Shown piece by piece: positions 7,567 to 13,639 of a stretch of DNA of 16,138 bases. Each line of letters begins with the position of its first letter. Positions within the stretch are counted from its first letter, which is position 1. Made by a program: the position numbers and the translations under genes. Source of the stretch: an uncultured Clostridia bacterium (GTDB lineage: Bacteria; Bacillota; Clostridia; Oscillospirales; CAG-272). The stretch is from the NCBI GenBank assembly GCA_947624945.1, contig CANQMJ010000049.1, forward strand, positions 1-16,138. Direction: 5' to 3'. Under the pieces are notes generated by a model. That model was not told the origin of the DNA, searched no databases, and was given only the letters and a program-made list of their open reading frames with translations.

Positions 7567-8523
7567 TCATTCCTTTTTCATCAGCTCGGACGCGGTCGTC
7601 GCAAGTCCCGCGAGCGACTGTATCTCCGACGGAATGATTATCTTCGTCGATTTGCCGTCCGCGGCCTGCGCGAACGCTTCGAGTCCCTTGATGGCGATAT
7701 AGCCCTGACCGGGAGCTGCTTCGTTTATCATGCGGACGCCGGCGGCTGTCGCCTCCTGAATTTTGAGTATAGCCTCGGCTTCGCCCTCGGACTCGCGTAT
7801 CTTCGTCTCCTTGACGGCCTCTGCGCGGAGTATCGCCGACTGCTTTTCCGCCTCGGCTTCGAGTATCATCGACTGCTTTTTACCTTCCGCGACGAGTATC
7901 TGCGCGTTCCTTTCGCCCTCCGCGCGAAGGATAGCCTCGCGGCGCTCGCGCTCAGCTTTCATCTGCTTCTCCATCGCGTCCTGGATCTCCTTCGGCGGTA
8001 TGATGTTTTTGAGCTCGACTCTGTTGACCTTGATGCCCCACGGGTCGGTGACCTCGTCGAGTATCGCGCGCATCTTTGTGTTGATGACGTCGCGCGAGGT
8101 GAGCGTGCCGTCGAGGTCAAGCTCGCCTATGATGTTTCGCAGCGTCGTCGAGGTGAGGTTCTCGATAGCGGATATCGGGTTGACGTGACCGTATGCGTAG
8201 AGCTTGCAGTCAGTGATCTGATAGAACACGACGGTGTCTATCTGCATCGTGACGTTGTCCTTCGTGATGACGGGCTGCGGAGGGAAGTCGGCGACCTGCT
8301 CCATCAGGATGACGTTCTTCGCAACGCGGTCGATGAAGGGTATCTTGAAGTGCAGCCCCGTCTCCCATGTTGTGAGGTAGCGCCCGAGACGTTCCACGAC
8401 GGCGGCGCGTGCCTGCGGCACGATGCGAATGTTGCAGACGATGAGCAGAATGAGCAGTATCGCGACTGCGATGAGAGCCGTGAGCCCGCCGGTCGAGATG
8501 AGTGCGACGTTTGTGATAAGCAT
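7567..8523 (-). CDS. SPFH/Band 7 membrane protein, stomatin (slipin) type
   Basis: The 318-residue protein starts with a hydrophobic anchor (residues 10-32, TALIAVAILLILLIVC). The SPFH domain follows (35-185): VPQARAAVVERLGRY, LHFKIPFIDRV, ITKDNVTMQIDTVVFYQI, YAY near 109, and GIKVNRVELKNIIPP near 163. A charged coiled coil (183-265) with repeated AEG/AEA units, and an assembly tail with IIIPSE near 296, complete a typical bacterial slipin/QmcA-like protein. The family forms large membrane-bound oligomers and organises membrane microdomains or protease access; no enzyme activity is expected. The partner NfeD gene, usually adjacent, is 4.7 kb upstream on the same strand. The start has AAGGAG eight bases upstream, and the gene has its own near-consensus promoter, so it can be expressed independently of the genes between. 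Confidence 0.92.
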   Translation of the reverse strand: MLITNVALISTGGLTALIAVAILLILLIVCNIRIVPQARAAVVERLGRYLTTWETGLHFKIPFIDRVAKNVILMEQVADFPPQPVITKDNVTMQIDTVVFYQITDCKLYAYGHVNPISAIENLTSTTLRNIIGELDLDGTLTSRDVINTKMRAILDEVTDPWGIKVNRVELKNIIPPKEIQDAMEKQMKAERERREAILRAEGERNAQILVAEGKKQSMILEAEAEKQSAILRAEAVKETKIRESEGEAEAILKIQEATAAGVRMINEAAPGQGYIAIKGLEAFAQAADGKSTKIIIPSEIQSLAGLATTASELMKKE

Positions 8524-8578
8524 AGTTTTTTCTCCTTTTAGATTGATTTATTATACCGGAGACGTTTTATTTGTCCCC

Positions 8579-8607
8579 ATTGTACTCCGTTTTGTGACTT
8601 TTGTCAA
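8579..8607 (-). promoter_or_regulatory. Strong sigma70-type promoter for the stomatin gene
   Basis: On the minus strand TTGACA (8607-8602), a 17-base spacer and TACAAT (8584-8579) lie about 55 bases before the start codon at 8523. It begins 20 bases after the stop of the upstream small membrane gene. I see no terminator between them, so read-through from that gene is also possible. Confidence 0.7.
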
Positions 8608-8626
8608 TCATTTTGCGTGAACGCGT

Positions 8627-8959
8627 TTATTTTCTGTAGCGCCAGCTGTAAATTCCGTCGCTCAGCTTGTCGAATACGCCGAGGCTTTGCAAAACTGCCG
8701 CTATCGCAGTTATGACAGCGAGCACGGCAAGCGCGATCAGGCATATGCCGAACAGCATTGCCGCTGCCTTTATCAGTTTCAGTCCGAGCATGAAAAACCA
8801 CACCGCGAGCGCTATGCATATTGCAGTTGCAACGATGCCGCCGATGATGCGCCAGACGCGCACCCATCGCGGGAGCTTGCCGTTCGCGCCGTCGTGCGCG
8901 ATCTTTTGCGACACATCGAGCTTCATCATATCTAAAATCAAATCGAATATAGTGTTCAT
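8627..8959 (-). CDS. Small two-helix membrane protein, unknown function
   Basis: The 110-residue protein is not one I recognise. The N-terminal 30 residues are soluble and mixed in charge (MNTIFDLILDMMKLD). Two hydrophobic stretches follow, about 36-58 (WRIIGGIVATAICIALAVWFF) and 66-90, joined by a short KLIK turn. The tail DGIYSWRYRK is basic. Positive residues before the first helix and at the C-terminus suggest both ends lie in the cytoplasm. AAGGAG stands five bases before the ATG. It is the last gene of a minus-strand run with the 113-residue, 403-residue and solute-binding-fusion genes, ten bases after the 113-residue gene, so it is probably co-transcribed. Confidence 0.75.
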   Translation of the reverse strand: MNTIFDLILDMMKLDVSQKIAHDGANGKLPRWVRVWRIIGGIVATAICIALAVWFFMLGLKLIKAAAMLFGICLIALAVLAVITAIAAVLQSLGVFDKLSDGIYSWRYRK

Positions 8960-8969
8960 GCTGTCTCCT

Positions 8970-9311
8970 TTATTTTTTCCTGTATGTGAAATTCAGCTTA
9001 TCTTCTATTTTCCGTTCAGCCTCGTCGAGCCTGCCCGTGCTTTTGACGATACAGTATATCGCGATGAGCGCCTCGGCGAGCGCGAACACACCGAATATGA
9101 CTCCGACCTCGACAAGTCCTTCGTCAAACGCGACGTACGCCGTCTTTCCGAATATGCAGGCGAAATATCCGAATACGGCGCTCTCTGCGAGTCTGAACAG
9201 CACGCGCAAGATGCGACTGACGGTCAAAATGCGCTTTTTATCCGGGTCTGCGTCGGGGATATCGTCCCCGGTGAGCAGATGAATGATGAGTTTCTTCAGA
9301 AAAAAATTCAT
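8970..9311 (-). CDS. Small two-helix membrane protein, unknown function
   Basis: The 113-residue protein is of unknown family. It opens with MNFFLKKLIIHLLTG, then a short acidic loop (DDIPDADPDKK) and two predicted membrane helices at about 40-60 and 66-90. The C-terminus is a charged helix with TGRLDEAERKIEDKLNF, which could form a short coiled coil. Its ATG overlaps the TGA of the preceding 403-residue gene as ATGA (9308-9311), the classic arrangement for translational coupling, so the two products are probably made together and may form a complex. Confidence 0.75.
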   Translation of the reverse strand: MNFFLKKLIIHLLTGDDIPDADPDKKRILTVSRILRVLFRLAESAVFGYFACIFGKTAYVAFDEGLVEVGVIFGVFALAEALIAIYCIVKSTGRLDEAERKIEDKLNFTYRKK

Positions 9312-10519
9312 TTTACACTGTCGCGCTCGAGCGCGTTTACGAATGCGGTGCCCGCATAGACGCGGTACCCGCCGACCTCAAAGCCGTTGTCGATAGGGAC
9401 GTTTATGCCGTCGCGTCCCGTCAAAAGCTCTGCCGGCACCGGATTTACGACGAGTATTTTTTCCGCGTCCGCGTCCGTATCATACGCGTATGTATAACAT
9501 CTGACGTAGTGCATCCATGTCACTCTCAAAAACCGTACCGCGTGTATGAACGCGCACGTTCCGTTGTCGTAGATGGCGAGCGGGTCGCGGCGGGTCGGCG
9601 CGCTTATGAGCTTGCACGAATACGTTTTGCCGTTCGCGGATACGCGGAAACTCTCGCCGTCCGTCATCGTGAACACGGACAGTATCGGCTTCGATATAGG
9701 CGTTATATCAAATCCGCGCGACTTGCAGCTCGACGCGATGGTGCGGTAGAATTTCATGCGCTTATAAAACGCGCGGACATAGCGGAAGACGAAGAACGCG
9801 GCAACGGCAACGGCGACGACGATTAGCGTGCGGAGCGTGAAAAGCGACTGTATCAGCTTTGCAGCAGACCTGAATAACAGGATGAAATGCGGAGCCATTA
9901 CGCCTATAACTGCCCACGGAATGATGCCGATAAGTTCCATGCGTGTTATATCGGATTTCTGACGCTTTTTGTTCGGATGCTCGATGTGGTCGCGCATCCA
10001 TACGCCGCACGCGCCGAGGAAACCGAGCGTAAACAGTACGAACAACGCGCACACAAGCATCAGCTTCAGCGCCCACTCGTTCATAACGGGCGCGCCGCCG
10101 TTCGTAAACGAAACTTTTAACTCCGTGAACGTCCACTCAAGCGGCAGAAGAAGATAGACGAGCGCCGCAAGACCGTATGCAGCATAGAATTCGACGCTGT
10201 GAAAGATGAATGATAATCTTGCCCCGACCCCTATAACGGGATCGCCCAAGATGAATTTTTGCTCGAGACCTCCGAGATCGACCGCCGCGACCTTCAGCAA
10301 ATTGTAAAACAGCGGTAAGAACAGGATCGTATGCAAGATTGGCAATAATCTGTCGTCGATCATGTCGTCAAGAAATGCGTCATTCTGTACATCTGCTGTG
10401 ATGAAGCGAAAGATCAGCATAACAACTATCATGTCTATGCATACTACCGCGCTGTTGACGAGCGCGTTGACGATCGGATTCATCTTCTTTTTTGTGCTGT
10501 TTTGATCGTGGCTTTCCAT
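9308..10519 (-). CDS. Six-helix membrane protein with a C-terminal domain shared with the neighbouring solute-binding fusion
   Basis: The 403-residue protein has about six hydrophobic segments (14-40, 58-80, 98-126, 149-174, 194-218 and 228-247). A soluble region of about 155 residues follows the last helix. The block FRYVRAFYKRM...IASSCKSRGF (245-270) aligns without gaps with residues 29-54 of the adjacent 698-residue protein (FKYIRALCKRF...KSICKKHGY), 11 of 26 identical. The end also matches: ILVVNPVPAELL against ILCVNPVSVEMR, and GYRVYAGTAFVNALE against GHTVYSGSALCGMLD. The many Arg/Lys after the last helix place this domain in the cytoplasm. I cannot assign the N-terminal part to a family. 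The site AAAGGAAG precedes the ATG, 21 bases after the upstream stop. It overlaps the next gene by ATGA. Confidence 0.8.
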   Translation of the reverse strand: MESHDQNSTKKKMNPIVNALVNSAVVCIDMIVVMLIFRFITADVQNDAFLDDMIDDRLLPILHTILFLPLFYNLLKVAAVDLGGLEQKFILGDPVIGVGARLSFIFHSVEFYAAYGLAALVYLLLPLEWTFTELKVSFTNGGAPVMNEWALKLMLVCALFVLFTLGFLGACGVWMRDHIEHPNKKRQKSDITRMELIGIIPWAVIGVMAPHFILLFRSAAKLIQSLFTLRTLIVVAVAVAAFFVFRYVRAFYKRMKFYRTIASSCKSRGFDITPISKPILSVFTMTDGESFRVSANGKTYSCKLISAPTRRDPLAIYDNGTCAFIHAVRFLRVTWMHYVRCYTYAYDTDADAEKILVVNPVPAELLTGRDGINVPIDNGFEVGGYRVYAGTAFVNALERDSVK

Positions 10520-10540
10520 ACCGCTTCCTTTCTTTTTATG

Positions 10541-12637
10541 TTATTTTATATGCTCTGCAATCGCCTCCGACGCGTCCTTGAGCGCGTCCGCGACCGATTT
10601 CGTCCCGGTTATAACGTCGCTGAATACGACGTTTACGATGTCGAGCGAGCCGCTGTCGCAGACGGCGGCGCTGCCCATGGAGTCGATGACGTCAAAATAA
10701 TCGTTCACGAATGTCGGCGAGAATTCGCGCCATTTGACAAATACTTCCTCGTCCTCGGGCAGACCGGCGGTCATGTATATGCGGCGCATATAGGACATAA
10801 GCGACTCGCACACGGGTATGCCGTATCTCGCCGCCGTCTTGTGCTGCGCGTCGAATCCGACCGCGGACTCGACGAACGCACGCGCAGCGTCGACGTTTTT
10901 CGTATTTGCGCTGACGGCGAGCCAGTGACCGACAGTGGGCGACGGCGCGCCGCCGTCGACGGTGGGAAGCGTGAACCAGACGGGCGTCTCGCCGTTATTT
11001 ATCGCCGCGTCGTAGACGCGTCCGATGATGACGAGCGTTTCGGAGTCGCTGATGTAAAACAGCGTTTTACCGTCGATGAACGCGTCGACTTCGTCGCCGA
11101 GCGTCTCGTATGAGTAGATGTAGTCGGCGGCTTTGCCCGCGTATATGCCCGGATATATGATGTCAACGGCATTTGTCAGAGCTGTGAAGGCGCTTTTTTC
11201 GTCCGCGATACTTGATGGCGTGATGCCACAGTGCATGGCGAGCGTCGCGGGAATAGTCAGGTCGGCGAACGCGCGTCCGCCGTCATTTACGTATCCGCCG
11301 ACGGCGGAGGCGAAGTCGGAGAGCGACGCGCCGTCGCCGTAGGGAATGCCGAAGCGCTGTATGCGCTCCTTCGTCGTGAATACGAAGCCGAGGCTGTAAT
11401 CGAGCGGCGCTGTGTACTGCGCGCCGTTATATCTGCCGCCCGCCATGACGTTTTCGTTGCAGCCCGACAGGTCGACGCCGAGCTTGTCGAGGTCGTAGAA
11501 CGCGCCCGCGTTCATGAGACTTATCGCGTTCGGCACGGTTGCGGACGTGCCGGTTGTGTTTTCGGCGAGAATGACGTCGGGACCGTCGCCGGAGCGCAGC
11601 TTTTCGTCGAGCAGGGAAGCGAACTCGTCGGCAGCCATCGTTGTGTAGTCGTAGGAGACGACCTTCACGTCGGGATTTTCCTTCATGAACTGCTCGACGA
11701 GCAGCTTCATGTATTCGCCGTTGAAGGCGTCATAGTAGACGGTGAGCGTCGGCGGCTCGTTGGTGTCTGCGGGAGCGTCCGACTCCGTGACGGGCGATGT
11801 CGGCTCTGTCGCGGGCGCTTCGGTGTCTGTTGCGCCTGCGCTGTCGGTTTTAGCATCCGTTATCGGCGCGGACTGGACGTCACCGTTTGTGTCGTCGGCT
11901 TCGTGAGTCCCGGCGCATGAGCAGAGCGCAAATGCGCACAGAGCGATCGTGAAAATCGAAATGAACGCGGACATCTTTGCCGATGTGCGCTTTTTCTCCT
12001 TTTTGCCGTCGAGCATACCACAGAGTGCGCTGCCGCTGTATACGGTGTGACCGTCTATGACGTCGCCGTCGGCGACCGGCTCCGTCGTGTTGCCCGCGAC
12101 GCGGCGCATCTCGACAGATACGGGGTTGACGCACAGTATCCGAACTGCGTCCGAGAATTCGACATCATCGGTATCGCTTTCGACGGCGTATTCCACTGCG
12201 TCGCCGCCGTTCATGTGCGCGACTCTCGGCATCATCATGTCGCGGTCGATGTTGACGAGTCCGCCCATCGCATTGTATTTCATGTCGGTGAGATACATGC
12301 CGGCGTTCGACTTCGTCATGTAGTGGTCGATGTCGGAAAGCGTGTACGTGTCGCGCAGACGCAGGCACGTGAAGAATCTGATGAGATAGCGCGTGCCGTC
12401 CTTTGTAACGGCGAGCTCGGGAGAGTCGTTTTTGATGAATACGGACTTGTAGGGCGACGCGAGTATTTCAAGCGCGTAGCCGTGTTTTTTGCATATCGAC
12501 TTGATCCTATGTACGAGCGCGAAGCGTTTGCAGAGCGCGCGTATGTACTTGAACGATTTGCAGACGAGCGTTATCGCCGCGGCGGCGACTGCTGCTGTGA
12601 CGATCAAAATTAACCAGCTTTCAAGATTGATATCCAT
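10541..12637 (-). CDS. Membrane-anchored shared domain fused to an ABC-type solute-binding domain
   Basis: The 698-residue protein has two halves. Residues 1-210 carry a membrane helix (8-26), a basic stretch (KSFKYIRALCKRF) and a soluble domain homologous to the C-terminus of the 403-residue neighbour. After KKEKKR comes a second hydrophobic segment (222-240) ending in ALCSC-AG, a possible lipobox with Cys241. An Ala/Thr/Glu-rich linker reaches about 295. The rest is an extracytoplasmic solute-binding domain (TLTVYYDAFNGEYMKLLVEQF, KSGDGPDVILAE-like LRSGDGPDVILAE, and PTVGHWLAVSANTKN), of the sugar-binding cluster type. The charge pattern fits N-terminus out, shared domain inside, binding domain outside. 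It reads as one uninterrupted frame with AGGGGG four bases before the ATG. The internal ATG at residue 222 lacks a well-spaced ribosome site, though a separate lipoprotein start cannot be excluded. No ABC permease is in the window. Confidence 0.82.
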   Translation of the reverse strand: MDINLESWLILIVTAAVAAAAITLVCKSFKYIRALCKRFALVHRIKSICKKHGYALEILASPYKSVFIKNDSPELAVTKDGTRYLIRFFTCLRLRDTYTLSDIDHYMTKSNAGMYLTDMKYNAMGGLVNIDRDMMMPRVAHMNGGDAVEYAVESDTDDVEFSDAVRILCVNPVSVEMRRVAGNTTEPVADGDVIDGHTVYSGSALCGMLDGKKEKKRTSAKMSAFISIFTIALCAFALCSCAGTHEADDTNGDVQSAPITDAKTDSAGATDTEAPATEPTSPVTESDAPADTNEPPTLTVYYDAFNGEYMKLLVEQFMKENPDVKVVSYDYTTMAADEFASLLDEKLRSGDGPDVILAENTTGTSATVPNAISLMNAGAFYDLDKLGVDLSGCNENVMAGGRYNGAQYTAPLDYSLGFVFTTKERIQRFGIPYGDGASLSDFASAVGGYVNDGGRAFADLTIPATLAMHCGITPSSIADEKSAFTALTNAVDIIYPGIYAGKAADYIYSYETLGDEVDAFIDGKTLFYISDSETLVIIGRVYDAAINNGETPVWFTLPTVDGGAPSPTVGHWLAVSANTKNVDAARAFVESAVGFDAQHKTAARYGIPVCESLMSYMRRIYMTAGLPEDEEVFVKWREFSPTFVNDYFDVIDSMGSAAVCDSGSLDIVNVVFSDVITGTKSVADALKDASEAIAEHIK

Positions 12638-12692
12638 GTTGCCCCCTCATTTATGCGGGACGTGGTCTATGCTGACCTTTAGTGATGTGACT

Positions 12693-12721
12693 ATGATATA
12701 TCACACGCATTTTCCAAACAA
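12693..12721 (-). promoter_or_regulatory. Probable promoter of the four-gene membrane operon
   Basis: On the minus strand TTGTTT (12721-12716), a 17-base spacer and TATCAT (12698-12693) stand 56 bases before the ATG at 12637. The -10 has five of six matches and the -35 only the TTG core. The remaining 171-base gap to NfeD has no ORF. It shows only a weak AAAAGTACTTTT palindrome at 12793-12804 and no convincing terminator, so read-through from NfeD is possible. Confidence 0.45.
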
Positions 12722-12808
12722 GCGAGCGCTTCTGAAATAAAAGTTAAGCGCCGCTTCAGTTGTCGATTTTTACCGGTTCCGTTCGCCTAATAAAAGTACT
12801 TTTTGAGG

Positions 12809-13273
12809 TTACGCTCCTTTCTTTTTGTCCGCGTTCCACGGACGGCGCACGATCAGCTTTACGCCCTCGATCCTTTCGACCGTCACGCGTTCGCCGATGT
12901 CGATGAGCTCGCCGCTCTCCGACCTCGCCGTCCACGTTTGACCCGCGACCGTCACCTCGCCGCTCGGCAGGTCGTTGTCGATCTTCACCGTTACGACGGC
13001 TGTCATGCCGACGACGCGGTCGGCGTTCGTGGGCGTCCGCTTGACGCGGCGCAGCTTGTCGCGGAAGAACACGTTCGCGATAACGAGCGTTATCGCCGAC
13101 ACGCCGATGTAGGTGACGATCTGTATCGGTATCGGCACCTCGAACACGGCGAGCAGCAGGCATATGAAGCCCGCGGGCATGAACCATATCGTGACGAGTC
13201 CCGCAGTCGCCGCCTCCATCAGCACGCAGAGTATGAGCGACAGCGTCCAAACGTATGCCATGTAGTCCATCAT
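12809..13273 (-). CDS. nfeD: NfeD-family membrane protein (short form)
   Basis: The 154-residue protein has the short NfeD layout. Hydrophobic segments lie at about 7-26, 28-45 and 48-70 (LSLILCVLMEAATAGLVTIW, then MPAGFICLLLAVF), followed by FFRDKLRR and a C-terminal OB-fold-like beta barrel at 88-145 (VGMTAVVTVKIDN, GEVTVAGQTWTARSE, IDIGERVTVERIEGVKLIV). NfeD proteins accompany stomatin-type SPFH proteins in bacteria and archaea, where the OB domain is thought to bind the SPFH assembly. Long forms carry a serine protease domain; this one does not. Here the stomatin gene is on the same strand but separated by four genes. AAGGAG lies nine bases before the first of two tandem ATG codons. A near-consensus promoter drives it. 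Confidence 0.88.
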   Translation of the reverse strand: MMDYMAYVWTLSLILCVLMEAATAGLVTIWFMPAGFICLLLAVFEVPIPIQIVTYIGVSAITLVIANVFFRDKLRRVKRTPTNADRVVGMTAVVTVKIDNDLPSGEVTVAGQTWTARSESGELIDIGERVTVERIEGVKLIVRRPWNADKKKGA

Positions 13274-13335
13274 AGCTTTTGTCTCCTTTTGAGGAATTTT
13301 TAGATATTTTATCGGGTACGTTTAATCTTGAGACA

Positions 13336-13364
13336 AGTATAGCATGCAATCACACGATTGTCAA
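13336..13364 (-). promoter_or_regulatory. Near-consensus sigma70-type promoter for nfeD with A/T-rich upstream element
   Basis: On the minus strand TTGACA (13364-13359), a 17-base spacer and TATACT (13341-13336) give eleven of twelve consensus matches, about 63 bases before the ATG. The region just upstream, 13365-13396, is almost entirely A and T, as expected of an UP element, so strong expression is likely. Confidence 0.75.
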
Positions 13365-13410
13365 TAGAATTTTGAGAATTTTTATAAAAATTTTTGCACC
13401 GCATCGAGCA

Positions 13411-13455
13411 TTCAAAAAGACGCGCCGCAATATCCGCGCTTTGCGTGCGCGGCGC
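13411..13455 (-). terminator. Possible minus-strand terminator hairpin without an upstream gene
   Basis: GCGCCGC (13422-13428) can pair with GCGGCGC (13449-13455), or alternatively CCGCGC (13434-13439) with GCGCGG (13447-13452). On the minus strand the stem is followed by GTCTTTTTGAATG. No minus-strand gene lies upstream of it, so it may stop antisense transcription before the nfeD promoter, or be a remnant. Confidence 0.3.
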
Positions 13456-13531
13456 TTGCGAAAAAAGCCGTGAGCGGGAAAGCTGTTTTTCCCTCCGAGT
13501 TATGAATAAGGCGGCATCTCTAATATTTATG

Positions 13532-13560
13532 TTGATTTTTTGTTGCTGTTACGGTATAAT
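13532..13560 (+). promoter_or_regulatory. Promoter of the DUF262/HNH gene
   Basis: TTGATT (13532-13537), a 17-base spacer and a perfect TATAAT (13555-13560) stand 80 bases before the ATG at 13640. The AT-rich setting differs from the flanking gene bodies. Confidence 0.65.
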
Positions 13561-13639
13561 TTAATCACAATGCAAGTATAAGACCGTATATTTGAAACGA
13601 CGGATTTTGTGAAAGTTTCGAATCGAAAAGGAATTATGT

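Larger units (their letters stand above)
13365..13639. other. Non-coding gap between nfeD and the DUF262 gene
   Basis: No gene is supported here. From left to right it holds the A/T-rich element of the nfeD promoter, a GC-rich hairpin region (13422-13455), a small GGGAAA/TTTCCC stem (13476-13493) and the promoter of the DUF262 gene (13532-13560). Base composition drops towards A/T from about 13510, which may mark the left edge of the transferred segment. Confidence 0.5.

Noticed and set aside
7543..8541. A 332-codon plus-strand frame opposite the stomatin gene
   Set aside because: The SPFH domain on the minus strand is unmistakable; the plus-strand translation has only charge-biased repeats from the reversed coiled coil.
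11880..11974. Separate solute-binding lipoprotein gene starting at the internal ATG (residue 222)
   Set aside because: The frame is continuous, and the purine-rich AAAGGAG is about 21 bases before this ATG, too far for normal initiation. Kept only as an alternative.
12740..12808. Terminator after nfeD
   Set aside because: Only AAAAGTACTTTT and a four-base AAGC/GCTT stem before TTTTATTT are visible; neither has enough stable pairing for me to call it.
13279..13473. A 64-codon plus-strand frame upstream of the DUF262 gene
   Set aside because: It covers the nfeD promoter and the hairpin in reverse, lacks a ribosome site, and its tail is low-complexity Arg/Lys.
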